A stretch of DNA of 64,000 nucleotides. It comes from JACDBZ01 sp036262075. GTDB lineage: Bacteria > Chloroflexota > Limnocylindria > QHBO01. The stretch lies in assembly GCA_036262075.1 (NCBI GenBank), contig DATAJO010000030.1:90397-154396 (forward strand). The letters run 5' to 3'. The position numbers and the translations under genes were made by a program. This document shows positions 53,224 through 62,082 of this stretch, one piece after another. The notes under the pieces were generated by a model. That model was not told where the DNA came from and did no database searches. It worked only from the letters and a program-made list of their open reading frames with translations. Position 1 is the stretch's first letter. Every line of letters starts with the position of its first letter.

Positions 53224-54171
53224 CTAGGGTGCCGTGCGTTGGCGGAACGTGCGCCGGAACATCACGGCCGGCGTGGCGTGGAGGTTGACGAGCAGGATCC
53301 CGCCGATGACGAGCAGCGTGCCGACGATCATCGGCACGGTCACCGGCTCGTTGGCCACGAGCGCGCCGAGGGCGATGCCCACGGCCGGCATGACGTACGC
53401 CACGAGCGACGTGCGGGTGGCGCCGATCCGCTTGAGGAGCCGGAAGAAGGCGAGGTACGCGAGGCCGGTGCCGATCAGCCCCAGCCACAGCAGCGCACCG
53501 ATGCCGCGCAGCGGGTACTCGAGCTCGAACGGCCGCTCGAACAGGAGCGCCAGCGACGCGCTCAGCACGAAGGCGAACGACACCTGGCACACCGCGGCGA
53601 CGGCGGGCGGCAGGCCGGTCACCGTGCGGCGGCCGTAGACGCCGCCGATCGCGTACGAGCACGCGGCGCCGAGGAGCGCGAGCTGCGGCAGGAGGTCCCC
53701 TCCGCCGCCCGGTCCGCCGGTGAGGATGACGACGCCGGCGAAGCCGATGAGCAGGCCGACGACCCGGTAGGCGGTGATGCCCTCGTCGCGGAGCACGAAC
53801 GGCGCGATGAGGATGACGAACAGCGGCACGGTGGCCGTGAGGATCGAGGCCAGCGACGACGTGACCGACTGCTCGGCCCAGGTGATGAGGCTGAACGGCA
53901 GCACGACGCTGAAGATCGACAGCACGAAGAGATGCCCGTACATGCGCGGCCGGCGCGGCAGCTCGAGGCCGCGGAGGCCGACGAACAGGACAAGGAACGT
54001 CGCGCCGATGAGGAGCCGGAACGCCACGAGCGTGAACGGCGTGATCGTCTCGACGCCGATCTTGATGAACAGGTAGCTGCTGCCCCACATCGTGCCGAGG
54101 GCGAAGAACACCGCCCAGTCGATCGCGCTCCCGCGCGGGACGCTCGCCGGCGTCCCCGTCGTGTCTGTCAT
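53224..54171 (-). CDS. EamA/DMT-family transporter
   Basis: 315 residues, ten hydrophobic helices in two EamA repeats. ALGTMWGSSYLFIKIGVE and SLITWAEQSVTSSLASILTA in the first half, and RIGATRTSLVAYVMPAVGIA and TVPMIVGTLLVIGGILLVNL in the second, are the classical RhaT/EamA signatures. It probably exports an amino acid or metabolite. The start at ATG 54171 removes a longer upstream frame that would run into the divergent FAD gene region. Confidence 0.85.
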   Translation of the reverse strand: MTDTTGTPASVPRGSAIDWAVFFALGTMWGSSYLFIKIGVETITPFTLVAFRLLIGATFLVLFVGLRGLELPRRPRMYGHLFVLSIFSVVLPFSLITWAEQSVTSSLASILTATVPLFVILIAPFVLRDEGITAYRVVGLLIGFAGVVILTGGPGGGGDLLPQLALLGAACSYAIGGVYGRRTVTGLPPAVAAVCQVSFAFVLSASLALLFERPFELEYPLRGIGALLWLGLIGTGLAYLAFFRLLKRIGATRTSLVAYVMPAVGIALGALVANEPVTVPMIVGTLLVIGGILLVNLHATPAVMFRRTFRQRTAP

Positions 54172-54313
54172 GCGGCCATGATCGCCGAGGTTCCTGCCAT
54201 GGCATGACGTGATTTCGCGCCACGATGGCCGATGAGTTCCGCGCGTACGCGCCGTCCTATCGGCGACACCACCCGCCCGCACCGCATCGCCCATCCCCGG
54301 AGGACCGAGCGTC

Positions 54314-55705
54314 ATGTCTCGACCAACGACCGTCCTGGATCCCGCCGACGAGCTGCGCCGCGCCCTGCGCGGACGCGTCGTCACCAGCGCCGATGCCGAC
54401 TACGACAGGGTCCGCCACGTCCTCGAGGGCTCGGTCGACCTGCGCCCGGCGATCATCGCGCGCGTCGCCGATGCCGGCGATGTCGCCACCGTCATCCGCG
54501 TGGCGGCGGCCGGCGGCCACGAGCTCGCCGTGCGCAGCGGCGGCCACTCCGGCGCCGGGCACGGCACGACGGACGGCGGCATCGTCGTTGATCTGCGCGA
54601 CATGAACGCCATCGACATCGACCTCGAGGGCCGGACGGCGTGGGTGGAGACCGGCGCCACGGCCGGCGCGGTCACGAAGGCGCTCGCCGAGCACGGCCTG
54701 GCGGTCGGCTTCGGCGACACCGGCTCGGTCGGCGTGGGCGGGATCACGACCGGCGGCGGCATCGGCTACCTGGTGCGCAAGCACGGCCTGACGATCGACA
54801 ACGTGCTGGCCGCCGAGGTCGTCACCGCCGACGGCGAGCCGCACCTCGTCGACGAGGAGCACGAGCCCGACCTGTTCTGGGCCATCCGCGGTGGCGGCGG
54901 CAACGTCGGCGTCGTGACGCGGTTCCGCTTCGCCCTCCACCCGCTGCCCGCGATCGTGGGCGGCGTGATGATCCTGCCCGCCACGCCGGAGGCGGTCGCC
55001 GGGTTCGTCGAGGCGGCGGCATCGGCTCCGGAGGAGCTCGGCACGATCGCGAACGTCATGCCCTGTCCGCCGATGCCGTTCGTGCCGGAGGAGCTCCACG
55101 GCACGGTCGTGAACATGGCGCTGATGTGCTACGCCGGCGAGGCGGGCCCGGAGGCCGATGCGGCCTACGCCCCGTTCCGGGCCCTCGGGCCGCTGGCCGA
55201 CATGGTCAAGCCCGGCACCCTGCCAGACATGTACTTCGGCGAGCCCGAGGACCCGGCCGAGATGCCGGCGATGGTCGTCGCCATGCGGACGATGTTCGTC
55301 GACCACGTCGACCTGCCGGCCGCGACCCGGATCGTCGACGGCATCACCGCCTCCGACTCACCGATGCGGGCCGTCCAGCTCCGCGTCCTCGGCGGGGCCA
55401 TGGCGCGCGTCGCGCCCGAGGCGACGGCCTTCGCCCATCGCACCGCGCCGATCATGGCGGTCGTGGTGGCGCTGATCGAGACGCCGGAGCGCCGCGAGGA
55501 GCGCGAGCGATGGGTGTTCGACCTCGTCGCGGGCCTCGAGCAGGGCGTGCCCGGGGCGTACGTGAACTTCATCAACGACGAGGGTCCCGAGCGCGTCCGC
55601 GACGCCTACCCGGCCGCCACCTGGGAGCGGCTGGCGGCGATCAAGGCGCGCCACGACCCGAACAACCTGTTCCGGCGCAACCAGAACGTCCCGCCCCGGG
55701 CCTGA
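54314..55705 (+). CDS. FAD-linked oxidase of the VAO/BBE family
   Basis: 463 residues. FAD-binding half: AVRSGGHSGAGHGTTDGG with the His that covalently binds FAD (8-alpha), VETGATAGAVTKAL, GVGGITTGGGIGYLVRKHG and WAIRGGGGNVGVVTRF. C-terminal BBE segment ATWERLAAIKARHDPNNLFR. In bicovalent members a Cys replaces the first Thr/Ile of the GGITTGG segment; it is absent here, so only one bond is expected. Oxidises an alcohol or sugar of unknown nature. GGAGG lies 9 bases before the ATG. Confidence 0.87.
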   Translation: MSRPTTVLDPADELRRALRGRVVTSADADYDRVRHVLEGSVDLRPAIIARVADAGDVATVIRVAAAGGHELAVRSGGHSGAGHGTTDGGIVVDLRDMNAIDIDLEGRTAWVETGATAGAVTKALAEHGLAVGFGDTGSVGVGGITTGGGIGYLVRKHGLTIDNVLAAEVVTADGEPHLVDEEHEPDLFWAIRGGGGNVGVVTRFRFALHPLPAIVGGVMILPATPEAVAGFVEAAASAPEELGTIANVMPCPPMPFVPEELHGTVVNMALMCYAGEAGPEADAAYAPFRALGPLADMVKPGTLPDMYFGEPEDPAEMPAMVVAMRTMFVDHVDLPAATRIVDGITASDSPMRAVQLRVLGGAMARVAPEATAFAHRTAPIMAVVVALIETPERREERERWVFDLVAGLEQGVPGAYVNFINDEGPERVRDAYPAATWERLAAIKARHDPNNLFRRNQNVPPRA

Positions 55706-55732
55706 GCGCACGAGCTCCGGCACCGCACCGCC

Positions 55733-56530
55733 ATGACCGACGAGGAGGGAGCCGATCTCCGTCGGTTCCTCGCGCGGCCGGAGCTGCCGCCGGGGATCGC
55801 CCGGGAGCGGCTCCGCGTCGCGCCCGGCGAGATCCGGAGCTGCCGCGCGTCGGAGTGGCGCGGCACGTTGGTGCTCGTCGAGCACGGCACGCTGGGCGTC
55901 GAATGCCGGGGCGGCGCGCATCGGGCCTTCCCGACCGGTAGCCTGCTCGCCCTCGGCTGGCTGCGGGCCCACCGTCTGCACAATGCGGGGCCGGACGAGG
56001 TCCGCCTGCTGACCGTGCGGCGCCGGGACCTGAGACAGCTGAAGACCAAGGAAGGACGACCCGGACCGATGACCGATCCCATCCGATTCCACTCCGTCGT
56101 CGAGCTCGGCGGCAAGACGGCGACCGGCTTCCAGGTGCCCGATGACGTCGTCGCCGCACTCGGCTCCGGAAAGCGGCCGGCAGTCGTCGTGCGCATCGGC
56201 TCGTACGAGTACCGCAGCACCGTGGCGCCGATGGGCGGCGCCTCGTACCTGCCGCTCGCCGCCGAGCACCGCGAGGCTGCCGGCCTCGCCGCCGGCGACG
56301 AGATCGATGTGTCGGTGGAGCTCGACACGGCGCCCCGGACCTTCGACGTGCCGCCGGACCTCGCCGCGGCGCTCGACGCCGAGCCGGAGGCGCGTGCCTT
56401 CTTCAACGGCCTCTCGAACTCGAACAAGAAGTGGCACGTCCTCTCCGTCCTCGGGGCGAAGACGGACGAGACCCGCCGCCGCCGGGTCGAGAAGTCGGTG
56501 GCCATGCTGCGCGAGGGCCGCGCCCGGTGA
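55733..56530 (+). CDS. Cupin-like domain fused to DUF1905/YdeI-type protein
   Basis: 265 residues. Residues 1-112: cupin-like, with beta strands around TLVLVEHGTLGVECRGG and SLLALGWLRAHRLHNAG. Residues 113-265 match DUF1905 (IRFHSVVELGGKTATGFQVP) with a YdeI/OmdA C-terminus (ALDAEPEARAFFNGLSNSN and KKWHVLSVLGAKTDETRRRR). The two halves are often separate genes. There is an in-frame ATG at 56069 with GGAAGGAC before it, so a shorter product could also be made. Function unknown. Confidence 0.7.
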   Translation: MTDEEGADLRRFLARPELPPGIARERLRVAPGEIRSCRASEWRGTLVLVEHGTLGVECRGGAHRAFPTGSLLALGWLRAHRLHNAGPDEVRLLTVRRRDLRQLKTKEGRPGPMTDPIRFHSVVELGGKTATGFQVPDDVVAALGSGKRPAVVVRIGSYEYRSTVAPMGGASYLPLAAEHREAAGLAAGDEIDVSVELDTAPRTFDVPPDLAAALDAEPEARAFFNGLSNSNKKWHVLSVLGAKTDETRRRRVEKSVAMLREGRAR

Positions 56531-56573
56531 CGCGCGAATCGGCCCGCTCGGGGCATCGGATGGACGCCTCCGC

Positions 56574-56579
56574 TAGCAT
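56574..56579 (+). promoter_or_regulatory. -10-like TAGCAT of a leaderless start
   Basis: TAGCAT ends 7 bases before ATG 56587 of the sigma-factor gene. This supports 56587 over the ATG at 56560. Confidence 0.45.
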
Positions 56580-56586
56580 CGTCGAG

Positions 56587-57600
56587 ATGGCTGACACTCC
56601 CACCCAGGCGACCGCCGCCGCCGTCACCGAACGTCCGAGCGACGACGAGCTCGTCGCGCAGCTCGAGCAGTACCGAACCGAGCTCAACGGCTACGCGTAC
56701 CGCATGCTCGGCGCGGCATTCGAGGCCGAGGACGCGGTCCAGGAGACGTTCCTCCGCGCCTGGAAGTCGATCGACCGGTTCGAGGGCCGCGCCCAGCTGC
56801 GCTCGTGGCTGTACCGCATCGCCACGAACGTGTGCCTCGACATGCTCGGCTCGCGGCAGCGGCGCGCGCGGCCGATGGACCTCAAGCCCGCCGGCAACGC
56901 CGACATGCCGCTCCCTCCCCCGCTCACCGAGGCCGTCTGGATCGAGCCGGTGCCGGACACCCAGGTCGTGCCGGATGGCAACCCGGCCGACGTGGCGCAG
57001 GCGCGCGAGTCGATCCGCCTGGCGTTCATGGCGGCGCTCCAGCACCTGCCGCCGAAGCAGCGCGCGGTCCTCATCCTGCGCGAGGTGCTCCACTGGCGGG
57101 CATCGGAGGTGGCCGAGCTGCTGGACACGACGGTCGCATCGGTCAACAGCGCGCTCCAGCGCGCGCGGGCCACCCTGTCGTCGACCGGCGTCGACCTCGA
57201 TGCGCCGTCCGCCCCGCTCGATCAGAGCTCCGAGGAGCTGCTGGCCCGCTACGTCGACGCGTTCGAGCGCTACGACATGGGCGCCCTGACCGCGCTGCTC
57301 CACGAGGATGCGACCTGGAACATGCCGCCGTACGACCTGTGGCTCCAGACCCACGAGGACGTCGCGAAGTGGTGCCTCGGCCCGGGCATCGGGTGCCGCG
57401 GGTCGAAGCTCATGCCGGTCTGGGTCAACGGCTCGCCGGGCTACGCGCAGTACAAGCCGGCACCCGATGGCGGCCTCGAGCCGTGGTCGATCCAGGTCGT
57501 CGAGATCGCGGGCGACCGGATCGCCGGCATCACGTTCTTCCTCGACACCCAGCGCTGGTTCCCGCTCTTCGGCCTGCCGATGCGGCTCGAGGCTGCGTAA
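56587..57600 (+). CDS. ECF sigma factor with SnoaL-like C-terminal domain (SigG/SigX5-like)
   Basis: About 337 residues. Region 2: YRMLGAAFEAEDAVQETFLR and SWLYRIATNVCLDML. Region 4: ALQHLPPKQRAVLILREVLH and EVAELLDTTVASVNSALQRA. The final 120 residues, starting ELLARYVDAFERYDMGALTA, form a SnoaL/NTF2-like domain that in this ECF group replaces an anti-sigma factor by holding the protein off. It directs RNA polymerase to stress promoters. I choose ATG 56587 on promoter grounds; 56560 is in frame. No adjacent anti-sigma gene, consistent with the type. Confidence 0.87.
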   Translation: MADTPTQATAAAVTERPSDDELVAQLEQYRTELNGYAYRMLGAAFEAEDAVQETFLRAWKSIDRFEGRAQLRSWLYRIATNVCLDMLGSRQRRARPMDLKPAGNADMPLPPPLTEAVWIEPVPDTQVVPDGNPADVAQARESIRLAFMAALQHLPPKQRAVLILREVLHWRASEVAELLDTTVASVNSALQRARATLSSTGVDLDAPSAPLDQSSEELLARYVDAFERYDMGALTALLHEDATWNMPPYDLWLQTHEDVAKWCLGPGIGCRGSKLMPVWVNGSPGYAQYKPAPDGGLEPWSIQVVEIAGDRIAGITFFLDTQRWFPLFGLPMRLEAA

Positions 57601-57615
57601 GCCCCGACCTCCGCG

Positions 57616-58509
57616 TCAGTCGGTCGAGGATTCCGGCGGCAGCCTGAGGCGTGCCCGGCGCTCGAGCCACAGCCGGCCCAGGAGCAGCGCCCCCGCGGCG
57701 GACGTGGCGGTGCCGAGCACGATCATCCCGACCGGCCCGAAGCCGACGGCCGGCTCCCCCGACGCCGGCTCGGCGTCCGGCGACGCGTCCCCGGCGGATG
57801 CCGGCGGCACGGCGCCGTCGCTGGTCCCCGGGCTTGCGCTGGGGTCGACCGATCCCGGTTCCGCCGACGGATCGGCGCTCGCCTCCCCGCTCGAGTCGGG
57901 CGTCGCGCCCGCCGGCTGCGGCGTCTCCGGGCGCGGCGTGGCACCGGGTGGGAGCGTCGGGGTCGGCCGCGGCGTGGGAGTCGGCGGTCGCGGGGTGGCC
58001 CCAGGCGGCAGCGTCGGAGTCGGGCGCGGCGTAGGCGTCGGCGCAGGCGTCGACGTCGGGTCCGGCGAAGCGGTCGGTGTCGGCCCTTCCGTCACGACGA
58101 CCACCTGCGGCAGCGCCTCGAGATCAAGCACGCCGGACCCACTGAGCTCCGCATCGAACGTGACCGTCCAGGTGCCTGCCGGCAGTGTGCGGGACCCCGA
58201 CCACGTGCCGTTTCGAGTGCCACCGTCCGCGAGGGCCAGGTCCAGGGCAGGCAGCAACGCCGGGCCGGAGAACTCCGCCCACACCCGCACCGCGTCACGC
58301 GGCTGCGGTGCAGTGCTGACGTAGTCCACGCTGAACGTGAAGGCCGTTGCGGTCGTGCCAACGTTCCCCGGCTGCACGTCGGAATTCGTCAGAACATTTG
58401 CCGCAGCGACCGCCGATGGGTGGGCAAGGCTTGCGGCCCAGACAACCACCACGATCGTGGTCGTCAGGGCGATGCGGCTGCCGACGGTTCGAAGCTCGCG
58501 GTCGGGCAC
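57616..58509 (-). CDS. Secreted or surface protein with Pro/Thr-rich repeats and LPXTG-like end
   Basis: 297 residues. A signal region (IALTTTIVVVVWAASLAH), a beta-sandwich domain (VRVWAEFSGPALLPALDLAL, RTLPAGTWTVTFDAELSG), a long linker of TPTPRPTPTLPPGATPRP in imperfect tandem, Ser/Asp/Glu-rich sequence, a C-terminal hydrophobic helix (VGMIVLGTATSAAGALLLG) and a basic tail (RRARLRL). This is the layout of a wall-anchored adhesin, though an LPXTG motif is not certain. GTG 58509 follows GGAGAGGGG. Confidence 0.65.
   Translation of the reverse strand: MPDRELRTVGSRIALTTTIVVVVWAASLAHPSAVAAANVLTNSDVQPGNVGTTATAFTFSVDYVSTAPQPRDAVRVWAEFSGPALLPALDLALADGGTRNGTWSGSRTLPAGTWTVTFDAELSGSGVLDLEALPQVVVVTEGPTPTASPDPTSTPAPTPTPRPTPTLPPGATPRPPTPTPRPTPTLPPGATPRPETPQPAGATPDSSGEASADPSAEPGSVDPSASPGTSDGAVPPASAGDASPDAEPASGEPAVGFGPVGMIVLGTATSAAGALLLGRLWLERRARLRLPPESSTD
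57931..58044. repeat. 57-bp (19-residue) imperfect tandem repeat in the surface protein
   Basis: Two copies in the linker of the secreted protein. Each encodes PTPTPRPTPTLPPGATPRP with only one or two residue changes. It may vary in copy number between strains. Confidence 0.7.
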
Positions 58510-58609
58510 GAGGACCCCTCTCCGAATCAGTCTGGACCTCACATCATCACATCCCACGCGGCTGAGCGGAATGGCCGCGGCAGGCTCGGGGATGCGGAAG
58601 TGGGGCATG

Positions 58610-59281
58610 ATGGCACCGATGGGACCGGACTGCTGCCGCCCCGACTACGACGCCGTCTTCGACGATCGGGCCGCCCGTCGCGAGCTCGCCGCCTATCGGA
58701 GGCGGGGCACGACCGGCACGACCCGCGAGCTGCTCGAGGCCATCCGGAACGCCGGCGTCGAGGGCGCGACGGTGCTCGACATCGGCGGTGGGGTGGGCGT
58801 CATCGGCTCCGAGCTGCTCGCCGCCGGGGCGACCCGGCTCACCGACGTCGACGCCTCACGGCCGTACCTGGCCACCGCGCGCGAGGAGATCGAGCGACGC
58901 GGCTTCGCCGATCGCGCCGCGTTCCGGTATGGCGACTTCGTCGAGCTGGCCGGCGAGATCGAGCCGGCCGACGTCGTGACGCTCGACCGCGTCATCTGCT
59001 GCTACGGCGACTGGACAGCGCTCGTCGACCGATCGACCGAGCGTGCCCGCCGCCTGTACGGGCTCGTCTTCCCGCGCGACCGATGGTGGATGCGGGTCAT
59101 CGTCGCCGCCGGGAACCTCGGGCTACGCCTGTTCCGGCAGCGGTTCCGGTTCTACGTCCATCCCGAGCGGGCCGTCGACGAGCGCATCCGGGCGGCCGGG
59201 TTCGAGGTGGTGCACCACCGCCGGGGCATCGCCTGGCAGTCGGTCCTGTATCGGCGCAGGGAGGCGGCGGCCGCCGCCTGA
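58610..59281 (+). CDS. Class I SAM-dependent methyltransferase (Cys-rich N-terminus)
   Basis: About 223 residues. MAPMGPDCCRPDYDAVFDDR, then motif I VLDIGGGVGVIGSELLAAGA near residue 50, TDVDASRPYLATARE, DVVTLDRVICCYGDW, and LVFPRDRWWMRVIVAAGNLG. DxxR motif and length resemble small-molecule methyltransferases related to magnesium-protoporphyrin types, but no substrate is implied. The start among 58607, 58610 and 58619 is ambiguous. It is followed 3 bases after its stop by the convergent PAS-GGDEF-EAL gene. Confidence 0.8.
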   Translation: MAPMGPDCCRPDYDAVFDDRAARRELAAYRRRGTTGTTRELLEAIRNAGVEGATVLDIGGGVGVIGSELLAAGATRLTDVDASRPYLATAREEIERRGFADRAAFRYGDFVELAGEIEPADVVTLDRVICCYGDWTALVDRSTERARRLYGLVFPRDRWWMRVIVAAGNLGLRLFRQRFRFYVHPERAVDERIRAAGFEVVHHRRGIAWQSVLYRRREAAAAA

Positions 59282-59284
59282 GGC

Positions 59285-61963
59285 TCAGGACGCGCGGGCG
59301 CGGCTGCGGCCGGTCGAGTCGAGCGCATCGGCCAAGCGCATCGGCTCACTGAAGAGGAATCCCTGGGCCTGGCGGAAGCCGAGGTCGAGCAGGGTCGCCC
59401 GCTGGGCCTCGAGCTCCACGCCCTCGACGATCGTGCTCAGGCCGAGCTTGCGGGCGATGTGCGCGATGGCGCGCAGCACCTCGCGACGCTGGTGGTCGAG
59501 GTGAGCGCTGGTCACGAGCGAGCGGTCGATCTTCAGGACGTCGACCGGCAGCCGGCCGAGGTACTCGAGCGAGGAGTAGCCGGAGCCGAAGTCGTCCAGC
59601 GCGAAGCGCACGCCCAGCGATCGGATGGCCTGGAGCTCCGCCTCGGCGCCGGCGCCCGATCCGGCGAGCGCGCTCTCCGTCAGCTCGAGCATGAGGCGGG
59701 TGGCCGGCAGGCCGGTGGCGGCGAGGACGTCGCGCACGAGGTCGGGCAGGCCGCCGGTGGTGAGCTGATGGGCGGACACGTTGACCGACAGCAGCAGCGG
59801 CCGATTGGCCATCTCCTCCGCCGCCCGGCGCAGGACGAACTCGCCGACCTTGTCGATATGGCCGGTCGTCTCGGCCAGGCCGATGAACTCGCCCGGCAGG
59901 AGCCGGCCGAGCTGCGGGTGCTGCCAGCGCACGAGCGCCTCGACGCCGACCGTCGAGCCGTCGCGCATGTCGACGATCGACTGGTACTCGAGGAACAGCT
60001 CGCCGTTCTCGATCGCCCGATCGAGCGTGTTCTGGAGCTCGCGCCGCCGGGCGATCGGCTCGTTCATGCCGCGGTCGAACGTCTGGACCTGGCCCTTGCC
60101 GAGCGCCTTGGCCGCGTACATGGCGGTATCGGCGTCGCGCAGGATCTCGTCGGCGACGTCGCCCGAGCGCGTGCCGTCGACCGCCGTGCGCCGCGTGGCG
60201 ATGCCGATGCTCGCGCTCAGGGTGACGCCCCGGCCGCCGAAGTCGAACGGGCTTGCCAGCGCCTCGAGGATGCGCGCGGCGATGATCTCGGCGCGCTCGC
60301 GATCGGCGTCCTCGAGGAGGAACGCGAACTCGTCGCCGCCCATCCGGCAGGCGGTGTCCTCGGCGCGCAGCACCGACGGCAGCCGCTTGGCGACCAGGCG
60401 CAGGAGCTCGTCGCCCGCCGCGTGGCCGAGCGTGTCGTTGATCGACTTGAAGTCGTCGAGATCGACGAACATGACCGCCAGCTCGTCCATGCCGTTGTGC
60501 CGCCGCACGAGGGCGTGCGCCAGGCGGTCGACGAACAGGACCCGGTTCGGCAGGCCGGTGAGCGGGTCATGGAGCGCCTGGTGGCGAAGCTGGTCCTCGA
60601 GCCGCTTCCGGTCGCTGATGTCGACGAGGATGCCCTGCACCATCGTGGGGTGGCCGTCGGCATCGCGCGAGATGACCGCCTCGTCGTCGATGACCCACAC
60701 GACCCGGCCGTCGCGGGCGATGAGCCGATACTCCCAGCGGCCCTGCTCGTTCTCGCGCTCGGTGTCGCTGAGCTCGGCGAGGATCATCCGCTCCCTGTCG
60801 GCGGGATGCATGCGCTCGATCCACAGCTTCGGATCGGCGGTCCATTCCTCGGCCGTGAAGCCCATGAGCTGCTCGATCTTCGGGCTCACGAAGTGCCAGC
60901 GGCCGTGCTGGCCGGCCTCGGCGACGTACACCACGCCGGGGACGCGTTCGACGACGGATCGGTACTGGGCCTCGGCGACGAGGAGCTCATCGGCGAGGCG
61001 TCGCTCGCGCTCGATGACCCGCTCGCGATCGGCGAGGAGGACGGTCTGGCGGGCGATGGCGAGGATGACGACCGCCACCAGCGTCACGGCGGCGGCGGCC
61101 CGCAGGGGAACGCTGAGCTGCTCCGGCTGGGTGACGAGGCCGATGGCGAGGACGCCCGCCAGCGCCACGCAGGTGAGCGGCAGGAGGCGGCGCAGCCAGC
61201 CGGCGATGCGGAGGTAGCGGGGCCGATCGTCCTCGTCCGCCGTCCAGCGCGCCGTCCCGTGGCCGACGACGAGGACGCCGAGAGCGACCGTCAGGTTGAG
61301 CGCGGATTGGCCGAGCTGCGGCACGCCCGGGACGAGGAGGCCGAGGTAGCCGACGGCGCCGAGCGCCAGGCCGAGGAGGATCTCCCAGTTGCCGACCGCC
61401 CGCAGCGGCACGCGGGTCGTGATGTCGAGCAGGAAGGTCGAGGCCAGGATCGAGACGAAGAAGGCGGCGTGGATGAGGATCTCGAGGCCGGTGTCGTCGA
61501 CCACGAAGCGCTCGCCGACGACGAGGGTCGTCGCCGTCAGCGCCAGCGCCATGATGGCCGCGTCGAGGTAGAGGGCCAGCTCGTCGGCCTTGCTCAGCCG
61601 CCCGCGGGCCACGGCGACGTACGTTCCGGCGGCGCACAGGACGATCCCGGCCACGCTGACCTGGGCGAGGAGGACCGCGTCGTCGCCCATGAGGTTCCCG
61701 AGCCGCAGGAGCTCGGAGACGAGCCAGATCGTCGCGGAGGCGGCGATCGTGCCGCGCACGTTCCTGATCCGGCCGGTCGCCCGCATCGCGCTCCACAGCG
61801 CGAGCCACGCGGTGAACGCGGCGGCCAGGACGCGAATCGGCTGCCAGCCCGGGGCGCCGACGAGGACGAGAACGGGGACGAGCACGATCAGCCCCAGCAC
61901 GGGGAGCCAGCCGCGGACCAGCGCGAGCTGCGGGCGGGTACGGTGACCCGCGAGCACGGTCAT
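59285..61963 (-). CDS. Membrane PAS-GGDEF-EAL cyclic-di-GMP enzyme
   Basis: 892 residues. About 9 hydrophobic helices (1-310), a PAS domain (VERVPGVVYVAEAG to SDRKRLEDQLRHQ, about 330-455), GGDEF with the exact motif in RMGGDEFAFLLEDA near 540, and EAL (VGVEALVRWQHP near 670, LTESALA, DDFGSGYSSLEYLG, KIDRSLV and EGVE). Both catalytic cores look intact, so it may make or break c-di-GMP depending on the signal. N-terminal region is a likely membrane sensor. It is the only c-di-GMP gene here. Confidence 0.9.
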   Translation of the reverse strand: MTVLAGHRTRPQLALVRGWLPVLGLIVLVPVLVLVGAPGWQPIRVLAAAFTAWLALWSAMRATGRIRNVRGTIAASATIWLVSELLRLGNLMGDDAVLLAQVSVAGIVLCAAGTYVAVARGRLSKADELALYLDAAIMALALTATTLVVGERFVVDDTGLEILIHAAFFVSILASTFLLDITTRVPLRAVGNWEILLGLALGAVGYLGLLVPGVPQLGQSALNLTVALGVLVVGHGTARWTADEDDRPRYLRIAGWLRRLLPLTCVALAGVLAIGLVTQPEQLSVPLRAAAAVTLVAVVILAIARQTVLLADRERVIERERRLADELLVAEAQYRSVVERVPGVVYVAEAGQHGRWHFVSPKIEQLMGFTAEEWTADPKLWIERMHPADRERMILAELSDTERENEQGRWEYRLIARDGRVVWVIDDEAVISRDADGHPTMVQGILVDISDRKRLEDQLRHQALHDPLTGLPNRVLFVDRLAHALVRRHNGMDELAVMFVDLDDFKSINDTLGHAAGDELLRLVAKRLPSVLRAEDTACRMGGDEFAFLLEDADRERAEIIAARILEALASPFDFGGRGVTLSASIGIATRRTAVDGTRSGDVADEILRDADTAMYAAKALGKGQVQTFDRGMNEPIARRRELQNTLDRAIENGELFLEYQSIVDMRDGSTVGVEALVRWQHPQLGRLLPGEFIGLAETTGHIDKVGEFVLRRAAEEMANRPLLLSVNVSAHQLTTGGLPDLVRDVLAATGLPATRLMLELTESALAGSGAGAEAELQAIRSLGVRFALDDFGSGYSSLEYLGRLPVDVLKIDRSLVTSAHLDHQRREVLRAIAHIARKLGLSTIVEGVELEAQRATLLDLGFRQAQGFLFSEPMRLADALDSTGRSRARAS

Positions 61964-62069
61964 GTCAGGAGGCGAATTCGCCGACGTCGCACCGGAAAAG
62001 CGTACGGGGCGGCCGGGCTCGGGGGGATGGTCCCATCGTACCGGTCGGACTCATTCGGGCGGGAGGCGC

Positions 62070-62075
62070 TAGCCT
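62070..62075 (+). promoter_or_regulatory. -10-like TAGCCT of a leaderless start
   Basis: TAGCCT ends 7 bases before the ATG at 62083; no ribosome site is found. Confidence 0.45.
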
Positions 62076-62082
62076 CCTTCCG

